Assembly: GCA_018907035.1 (NCBI GenBank)
Contig: JACCIC010000063.1
Coordinates: 2,742,001 to 2,806,000, forward strand
Length of the DNA: 64,000 bases
Reading direction: 5' to 3'
Source: Sycobia sp. Sy_11
Lineage: Eukaryota > Arthropoda > Insecta > Hymenoptera > Epichrysomallidae
Positions 56,146-64,000 of the stretch are shown piece by piece. Both the position numbers and the translations under genes were made by a program. The number at the start of each line of letters is the position of its first letter. Position 1 is the stretch's first letter. Under the pieces are notes generated by a model, which was not told the origin of the DNA, searched no databases, and worked only from the letters and a program-made list of their open reading frames with translations.

Positions 56146-57000
56146 AATTCTTATTCTTATTATTTTTTAAGTAAACTTGATCATTATGTTTTTTGAAAGT
56201 ACTTCTAATTTTTTCAAATAAATCTTTTACATAGGATAAAATTATAATGTTATTATTTTTTTTTTTATCTTTAGTATGATGTTCTCTACTGTTATTATAA
56301 ATCTGATTCGCTCTATCCGTAATCATTTTTTCTATTAAATCTACTGGACAATAATTATTAACGAATTTATCTCGCACTATTTTGAAATTGTCATCTCTGA
56401 AATCTTTGTGTGATAATTTGATTGCTCTGTCTATGACTCCCTTTGTAGTATATATCTAATTTTCGAATTGATGATGTGAGCTAAAGTTTAACAACTTAAC
56501 TAACCATATAGATTTTCAATACCAATTTAATTTTACTCTTTTATTATTAACCTTAATAGCATTGATGTCTAAAAAAATTCATGTATTTTTTAATTCTATT
56601 TCGTTTGTAAATTTAATTCTGTCATGTAAAAAATAAAAACATCTATGATTTCATCGATAAAATAATTTCATAGAATTTTAAAGACGATTGGTTTCTTATA
56701 GATGACTGGTTGAAACATTAACTTAGTCAGTACAATATTCTCTAATTTTTTCATTACCAAATTAGTAATAATAAAGCCGATATCTTTGGGCAGCCATGTT
56801 TTTGTTCATAAAAACATTTTGACAAGAAAACATTGTATTGTTAAAATTTAAATGTATAGCATTAATAAATTCATCTCTTGTTAATTTCGTGTATACGCTA
56901 ATTTTCATTCATTTTTCTTCTACTATATCTGTAAATAAATCTAATAATATATTCTACGGGAATAATCATAGACAAGAACAGTCTGACTCTCATTTTATTT
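56146..57000 (-). pseudogene. Penelope-like element, reverse transcriptase remnant
   Basis: Minus-strand pieces match Penelope RT in order. NNTMFSCQNVFMNKN and GLPKDIGFIITNLVMKKLE lie near 56740-56850, FLDINAIKVNNKRVKLNWY near 56500-56570, and AIKLSHKDFRDDNFKIVRDKF then CPVDLIEKMI follow. KKNNNIIILSYVKDLFEKI is near 56230-56280. Stops are frequent and the YVDD region is degraded. Read toward 46552, it joins the GIY-YIG half, so R1-A apparently inserted into this element. Confidence 0.68.
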
Positions 57001-59883
57001 GTATAGTATATTATTGTATAAAGAGTAAGGCGGATAAAAATATTTATTAATTTCATTCATAACAGTCAACATAAGTAGAATTTATAATAATTGTATTAGT
57101 AGTTTATGTTCAAATTAATTCTAAAGTATAATTTATGAGGGTAACGTTTGAATAAAATTGCATTATATTTCTTTAAGCTTTTTACTTGAACTTTGTATTC
57201 AAAAAGCGAAAGAACAACTTCAAAACAACACTTTCTTGCAGTGATTTGAATTATTGTCATTACATTATAATTATGAAAAAAATGAAAAAAATGAAAATTG
57301 CTAAATGTTTCACTTTTTTCGTGAAAAAATTGCCTTATTTTTTTAAAGTGTTTTCGGCAAAAACTAAGTCTTATTATTTGAAACAACAGTTCAAAAATTT
57401 CTTTTTAGTTTGAAAAGAGGCCTCTAAGAAGTCGTCTAAAAAAGTGCTTATTCAATCTTGAGCTACCATCTTCTACAAAGCATTGGATATCTAAATTTGG
57501 TGTCGATTATTATTAATCGATGTCTACGTTTATTAATATGTGATCTACGAGAAGCTTCATATCCGATTCGTACTGTTACTCTATTTACTATTAATTCTTC
57601 AAATAAGTCATGATGCCAAATAGTCGAAGAAAGGAAAAGTTCAGCTTCTTGGTTCCTGGTCAGTGTCGATGGTATAGACAGCGATCGTCGGTGAAAAGAT
57701 AAACGAGCTCGAAATCCTTCGACAAAAAAATTGCAGCTAAAAATCTGTAAAAATAGCGAACGAATGGCACCGCCTTTGTGATGTTTACAAATTTATATTC
57801 CCTGTTAGCGTTTTTACATGACCTGATCGATCCATATTTTTTTCTTTATAATTACTACAGAGGTAGCATATTTATAATTATTCTGCCTGACTATACGTAC
57901 ATTGACTCATGGAGCAATTTTATGTAGTTAAATCTTCATCTATTAATCTGATTTCCATTTTCATCGGCGCTTCTTTTGGTTCGCCGGAATTGTAGCTTGA
58001 GATAAGATTTATAATATGTACCATGTATTCTACTGTTAATTCTATAAATAAGTCCGAAAAACTATTGTTTTCTTATTCTTTCAAAATCAGCTGAACATAA
58101 TTGGCACTTGGTATAACTACCATCTTATGTTCAAACTAAAATATGTTCGCATGCTTTCACAATTTATTCCTGATTATCAACTACTCTGATTTACAGGTAC
58201 GTTGCAGAACTCTGTATATTTAATGGATTATTTCTATGCAATCATTATAAATTAATCTATCGTACTCAAGGCCTCGAATCGCTTACTTCAGGCTCTGATT
58301 TGATATTCTACTTACGGTTGGAATGGTTCCAGTGTTCTCAAATCTTCATATAAGTCGTCTTGAATAAGATGAAAAGGTGAACCACTATTAATTAAACTAC
58401 CCAACTTTTTATGCGCCGCTTTCACTAATAAAACACTCAAATGGTCTATTTCCACATATCTCTATACTAAATACGATGCACTTCTGTTGCATCTCCGATC
58501 TTTCCATTTTTACGTTTTTTTATTTTTATTTGTCTCGATTTCCAGTATCGCTATATGATCGAAACTGTTTTTACTATATGTACATACGATTTATACGTAG
58601 TTACGCGTGTCTAGCCATATCTTTGTCAGGCAATTTAAGATTTTCTTATAACATTTAATATTTACAATTTATTTAAGCTATATATACTATCCCTTTTATC
58701 CATACTGGTAATCCAATTCATCACAAGGCCTGCACAATCTTTAAAATTAAAGATAAGCCGAATTCTTTCTATATCACGAAGTTGCACTGTAGTTTAATAC
58801 TAGTTGTTGACTGCAGGCAAGATCGTTTATATTCGCGTAATTTACAAGTCACGTTGAATGAAATTTACTTTGTCGATATTTGAAACTAGTGGCTGAGGCT
58901 GATCGTTAGTTAAACTATCCGTCGTTCTTGAAACTCGTAGATCAATAACTATTTTTTTTCGTTTCTTCAAGTTGTTTGCACATCTCCTCGATCTATACAA
59001 ATAATGCTATCTGGTTATCCACCATTGCGTTTATTAGAACGTCACTATTAGTCATTACCATTGTTATTATTTATCTAGAGGATTTCTTCATTTTTCGGAC
59101 GTCTCTCTATCTATCCATCTATCCATCTATCCATCTATCTATTATATCTCACTCCTACAGTATTATTCATATTTCTTTATTTTTTGTTTTTAAATAAAAT
59201 AAAGTATTTAACATTAAACATAGGTATAACTTTCTCAATGCATTGTTTTTTAGATCTACACAGTACTGGACTATATAAAATAAAAATATAGATAATTCGG
59301 AACAGATATTAATATTAAGTTTTTTCGAGTTGAAATTAAACATTTCAAATGTAATTATGCCTTGTGGCATTATTATTATTATTTATATATATTAAAAATA
59401 TTACCAATTGATATTTCGATTAAGAAAACAAATTTTTAATTTTAAAATTTTATTGGTAAAGAAAGCCCACAGAATATTTTATAGTTTTTATTATTATAAT
59501 TTAAGTGGATGTATTGGGTATGATTAATTGAGATGAATATATGATCTGAAGAATGCTTCATTTTAATACTTTTATGTGACTGAAAAATACCACGTTTTTC
59601 ATTATACAAAGTATCTGCTTTGGATCTTAATGTCATGTCCGAGAAACCGAAATTTTAGAAAGCTGTCTTCTTAAATATCTGCATTTATTTGATAGAAAAT
59701 CTGGGAATTTTCTAAAGCTGAAAAAAAATTCTCCTATATAGAGGTGATTAAAAATATTTACGAGGTACGATTTCTTTCCGGATATCAAGGCTGCGAGATC
59801 AAGTTTATTGAGATCGACTATGTTTCATTTTATCGTCGAATTTACCGAGAAACATATACGAGAAATATATCGAGAAACATATA
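57001..59883. other. AT-rich intronic sequence
   Basis: The first few hundred bases may be further decayed Penelope N-terminal sequence, but no motif is certain. A TCCATC/TCTA repeat lies at 59106-59140. No gene was identified. Confidence 0.4.
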
Positions 59884-61189
59884 CGAGGTCAAACAATTAT
59901 GTAATGCGATAAAATTAAAAAATCGAATATATTTAAAAACTAAGGTACATCGCTGTGATCGGCTTCAAAACAGTCCCCTTCCGCATCTATACACGTATTC
60001 CAGCGTTTTTTCCAGTTATCGTAACAATTCTATAACACTCGTTGTGGGACCTCTCCGAGTATCCTCGTCACAGATGCTTGGATGTCTTGAACGAAGTCAA
60101 AATATCGAGCTTTGACGAATTTTTTCAAATGGGGGAATAGGAAAATATCCAAGCGTGACATGTCCATTGAATAGAGTGATTATGGTAACGTTGCGATACC
60201 TTTAGACGCCAAAAACTGAGAGACACTGAATGCACTGTGACAAGGAGCATTGTCGTGATGCAGAACCCAAACCTTCGCGATCTCTGGACGCACTCTGAGC
60301 ACCCTTTTTCGTCATTTTTCAAGCACATTGCGGTAGAATACTTGATTTATGGTTTGTCTAGGTGGTACAAACTCTTTGTGAACCAGCCCTTTGCTGTCGA
60401 AGAAGCAAATGAACACGGTTTTCACTTAAATCATTCTCGCTTTCTTTGGCCTTGGCATTCCCGGGGACAGTCACTGTGGGCTTTGTCGTTTAGTTTCGGG
60501 GTCATTAAAAGAACTAACTTTCATCACCAGTAATAATACGATCGAGAAGAGTAGGATCACTTTCAACCAGCTCGAGACAATTTGGAGCGATGTTCATTCG
60601 GTGGGCTTTTTGTTTATCTGAAAGGTTCTTGAGTAACATCTTCGCGCACAACTTTTTCATGGCGAAATCTTCGATTAAAATACTTCTAACTGTTTTCCGG
60701 TTAATATTCAACTTATCCACCAACATTCGAATGGTTAGTCGCCGGACTTAACGAACAAGGGCACGGAGGCGCTGTATATTCACGTAGGTTCGCACTTGAA
60801 TTGGCCTTACGCTCCGCGCCTCGTCTTCGATGCTTCCACGGCCTTTATTAAAAGGCATGCAAACGAAGCACCTGATTACGACTCAGGTCATTACTACCAC
60901 ACACTTTAAGCACTTTTTCATAAGTTTCTGTCGCGCTTTCCCCGAGTTTCATACAAAACTTTATCGCGCACCGTTGCTCTAAATTTCTCTGTTCCATTTT
61001 CGTAGCATGCACTACTCGCGCGTTGTTACAAAACACTAAACAGCTAGCGAAGAAACGATCGTACAGGGGTCGTCAAAGTCTCAATAGAGAGAGTAATGAT
61101 CTACTATGATGGTGGTGGAATTACAGGTTCACAGTCTTACCACAGGTCGAGAAATAAAATCCATCGCATTACTTAATTGTCTAACTTCG
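59884..61189 (-). mobile_element. mariner, full-length pseudogene
   Basis: Ends CGAGGTCAAACAATTATG (left) and CGAAGTTAGACAATTAAG (right, minus strand), with TA outside both. The transposase starts near 60998 (MEQRNLEQRCAIKFCMKLG). It continues through NQVLRLHAF, LTIRMLVDKLNINRKTVRS, LLDRIITGDES (D1) with a stop where Trp is expected, ETKRQSPQ, KKARMI, GLVHKEFVPPRQTINQVF and [20 protein letters not shown] (D2). D3 has become Leu-Asp/shifted (SRLDIFLFPHLKKF). Several stops and a frameshift. Same family as the fragment at 13508-13797. Confidence 0.87.
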
Positions 61190-61428
61190 TATAGACACGA
61201 GTGCACTCGCTTTTGTGATTATTATTCCGCTGGGATTCTAAACGATATATCATAGTCACTTATTGTATTTAAAATTCTTTAAATTATATCGATTAAAATT
61301 AGGTTCCAAATATTTGAGTTTTATTTAATAACTGTAGTCTCATTTATTCATAACAGTTGAATGAATTAAACTTAAATTGAAGGTTGATTGTGAAAATTTT
61401 ATAATAAAAGTAACAGCATCCAACATCG

Positions 61429-61459
<31 letters not shown>

Positions 61460-61581
61460 CACAAACACACTCAGAGTTTATATAGTTCATTAATTTATAT
61501 AATTGTTTATTGCTAAATGTTAATAAATAATTTACTACATAAAACAGTTCGAATTAATAAGTATTGTTTTTATTCTAATAG
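61190..61581 (+). other. end of the long helicase intron
   Basis: AT-rich with a (CA)n tract at 61432-61458. Ends with a T-rich stretch and TATTCTAATAG, a good acceptor. Confidence 0.7.
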
Positions 61582-61914
61582 AATAATTTGTACGAAGATA
61601 CGCCAAGTGTTTACTGGTCTGGGCCAGAGGCTTGGATGCTCTTCAAAATGCGAAAATTAGCCGACAATAAGTATTTGGAATTTAAGCAGTCAGCCGCTGT
61701 AGCCATTGCTAATTACACTGAAGTCAGAGAAAGTCTATCATCTAACAAAAATAACCATATAAGTTCTATAACTACTAAACCATCTATTAATTATATCACG
61801 AAGGATCTACTTGAAAAACTTCTAGTGGCTTTAAAATATATTCAAGATCCCCAATATAGTGAAGATTATCGTTGTATCATTAATGAATCATACTGTACCG
61901 ATGCTAAAGTTCAG
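61582..61914 (+). CDS. FANCJ/BRIP1-like DNA helicase, next exon
   Basis: A 333-nt exon (111 codons), phase 0 at both ends: acceptor ...CTAATAG before 61582, donor CAG|GTAGGA at 61915. The peptide has VYWSGPEAWMLFKM, matching the WSG motif after the DEAH exon in FANCJ, then a variable stretch with many Ser/Asn. ITKDLLEKLLVALKYI and YSEDYRCIINESY follow, corresponding to the FANCJ segment before the conserved helicase motif III region. It joins the exon at 11941-12171 in frame (…TLPIS then NNLYEDTPS). The remaining helicase motifs must lie beyond 64000. Confidence 0.82.
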
Positions 61915-63651
61915 GTAGGACTCGCATCATAATTTTTAATTTCTTTAACTTTATTTTAATTCATTGTACTACATTAATGCTGGACAATAGTATCATGTTT
62001 TTTTTATATTTTAATTATTTATTTTGTGAAAAGATACTAACAAAGAGCGGTTATCACACATTCGTGACATCTTTAGACTAGATTAATGAGGTAACTCTAA
62101 TTACTTTTAGATTTACTTTTAGGTAACTCTATTTACTTTTAGCCTTATAACGATTTAAGACTTAAAATTCTTCGATTTTTAAAATATGATACTATCTTAC
62201 TTTCAATTAGTACTTAACTGCAATATAATTGGATACATTGAGTGACCAAAGAAATCTTTATTGGGATAAGCTTCAATTGATACAAAAACTGAGAATCTGC
62301 ATATTTTCAGACATAGGTGCACTAGAATTATTTTATGTTGTTTTTTCTTTGAATTAATCATCGATCATAGATATTGTAGAAAAAAATGAAATGCAAAAAC
62401 ACGAATTGAAATTTAAAAGTAAATTAAAAAATGTATGAAATTTCAAAATTGAACTTCTATATAAAAGTACCCACAGGGAATTCACTTGAAACTTCACTAA
62501 ATTCTGTTAAAAAGTACTATTATGTAGCAAATCCTATGATTCCAAATCGATTATCAAACATACAATTTATAGTTTCTAAACCTTAAAATCATAAATCTAG
62601 CTACACCATATTAAAAAAGTAAGTGATGCAAACATTTCGTTATATATAAATGAATAGTTTATATTTCACATAATAACAATAATTTATACAATAAATTTTT
62701 TATATAATCAAATGTTTTTAATAAACAATAATGTGCTATTCATGTTTTAATGTGAGTGTTCCCATGTATTTCGAAAATTATAAAGAAGTAAATTTAAAGT
62801 TAATAGAAAAGGTATCTTTATAATGTAAAATTAAAGAGCAAATTGTCCCCTTTACAAATGTCTAAAGCATATAGCAACGTAGATTAACAAAAAAGTAATT
62901 TTTAAAATTATTGTTATTTCTTTTATTATCAGACAAAGTAAAAATTTTTTATAACAATAATAGAGAAAAAAGTATTAACAATAAAATTAGAAGTAATATA
63001 GTTCTTATTTTACCATATGTAAAGGTTTATTGGAAGAAAATATAAATAATTTGAAAAAAACATAATATTCATGTTTATTTAAAAAATAAGAGTAACTTAA
63101 ATAGTTGTTAAATAATTGTAAAGATTAGAATGATACATGTTTATAAGCTGGAGTAGTTTATAAAATTACTTATAAGGAGCGTGACAGATACTATATAGGA
63201 CAAATCGGTAGATATTTGAAACAGAATATATATGAAAATCAAAATATTTTACAAAGTATGAATGGTACATCTATTCTAAAAGTGTATTGCTTAGTTTATT
63301 GTATTCTTTTGTTTTTGAAAATATACAATAAATATTTTATAACAGGGTATTAAAAATAAGTATACTATTGCAGTATTCATCTCATGTGTTAATATCTCCT
63401 ACATTTACAATCGGTAATCTACAATTTCTTACACTAAGATCTATATCGCCTTGAATAATTTTAAACGTATCAATAGTATCTCTGGGTGAATTAATGTAAT
63501 GCGAAAATTATCTTAAGGCCAGCATGAGTCTCGTTTTGGTCATTTATTATTAAAAAATAGTATACTGATCATGCGTTCAAAGTTTACTTTTGTCAAGCGA
63601 CAAATGCATATATAACGCACTTTTTGCTTAGACTACTATTCAATTATTACA
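61915..63651 (+). other. following intron, AT-rich
   Basis: Begins GTAGGA. A short repeat (TTACTTTTAGGTAACTCTA-like) occurs near 62085-62145. No exon, RNA or mobile element recognised. Confidence 0.5.
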
Positions 63652-64000
63652 TTAGGTGTACAAATTTCCTTCCATCGTTTCTTTCCCGAATTTCGAGATT
63701 TTATTCTAAAAAAATGGTTATACATTTATAATTCAAAGTATTGTTCATCGCCGATCACTACTTTCTTCTATCTTTCGAGCAACATATGAATCCCGCGTTG
63801 AAAAAAACTGGTCATCTTTTGAAGCGATCTACGAATCGCTCCAATTTTTTTACTTCTTTATAAGACCGAAAATGCTGGTCAGTCGGACCGTGTACTATAG
63901 ATCGGAACAAGTGACAGTCTCAGGGAGGGACGTCTGGAGAATATGATGACATAGCATTTCAACGATTCCAAGTAGTCTTAACCACTTTCGCAACATGGGG
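63652..64000 (-). mobile_element. mariner, cut by the window edge
   Basis: The end TTAGGTGTACAAATTTCC is at 63652. The minus strand encodes a mariner C-terminus: PHVAKVVKTTW near 63960-64000, SYSPDVPP, a stop, DCHLFRSIVHG (D3), DQHFRSYKEVKK and a degraded end. The stop just before D3 and others show it is inactive. Same terminal-repeat family as 8526-9753. Confidence 0.82.

Overview
The window is AT-rich insect nuclear DNA that is mostly interspersed repeats. Several mariner families, R1-type LINEs, Penelope-like elements, a Ty3/gypsy LTR element and a FANCJ-type helicase gene (a gene I recall as missing in Drosophila) together suggest a hymenopteran such as an ant. That species guess is inference; insect is well supported.

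Host gene. Only one host gene is recognised, on the + strand. Exon 11941-12171 carries a DEAH box and exon 61582-61914 carries the following part of a BRIP1/FANCJ-like DNA helicase. Both are phase 0 at both ends with good splice sites, so the space between is a ~49.4-kb intron. A possible phase-0/phase-0 cassette exon (31751-31957) would split it. Upstream and downstream exons were not found in the window.

Layout. 1-11.7 kb: a truncated irritans-type mariner, an unidentified GC-richer 2.4-kb segment, a Penelope GIY-YIG remnant, an internally deleted Mutator-like element, a decayed mariner, and an apparently intact mariner (10448-11733, 345-aa DD34D transposase). 12.4-24.2 kb: mariner remnants around a TA microsatellite that received a complete 9.6-kb Ty3/gypsy element (13941-23566). 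Its 953-bp LTRs differ at about 3 positions. Gag and pol are open and joined by a -1 frameshift signal with an H-type pseudoknot, but the integrase has lost its second catalytic Asp. 25-41 kb: further mariners, a tRNA-like SINE piece, a decayed gag related to the gypsy element, and an inverted array of ~60-bp repeats. 42-57 kb: a Penelope element (minus) that appears to have been hit by R1-type LINEs. R1-C (minus) and R1-A (plus) sit at its AAT repeats; R1-A was itself split by R1-B (50-bp target duplication) and by a 1.97-kb foldback element with long inverted arms. 57-64 kb: AT-rich intron, one mariner, the second host exon, and a mariner cut by the window edge.

How it fits together. Almost everything is selfish DNA that accumulated in a long intron. 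The transposases, reverse transcriptases and integrase do not cooperate with each other or with the host gene. The likely functional content is the helicase exons, the intact mariner and the young gypsy element, which would depend on another copy for integration.
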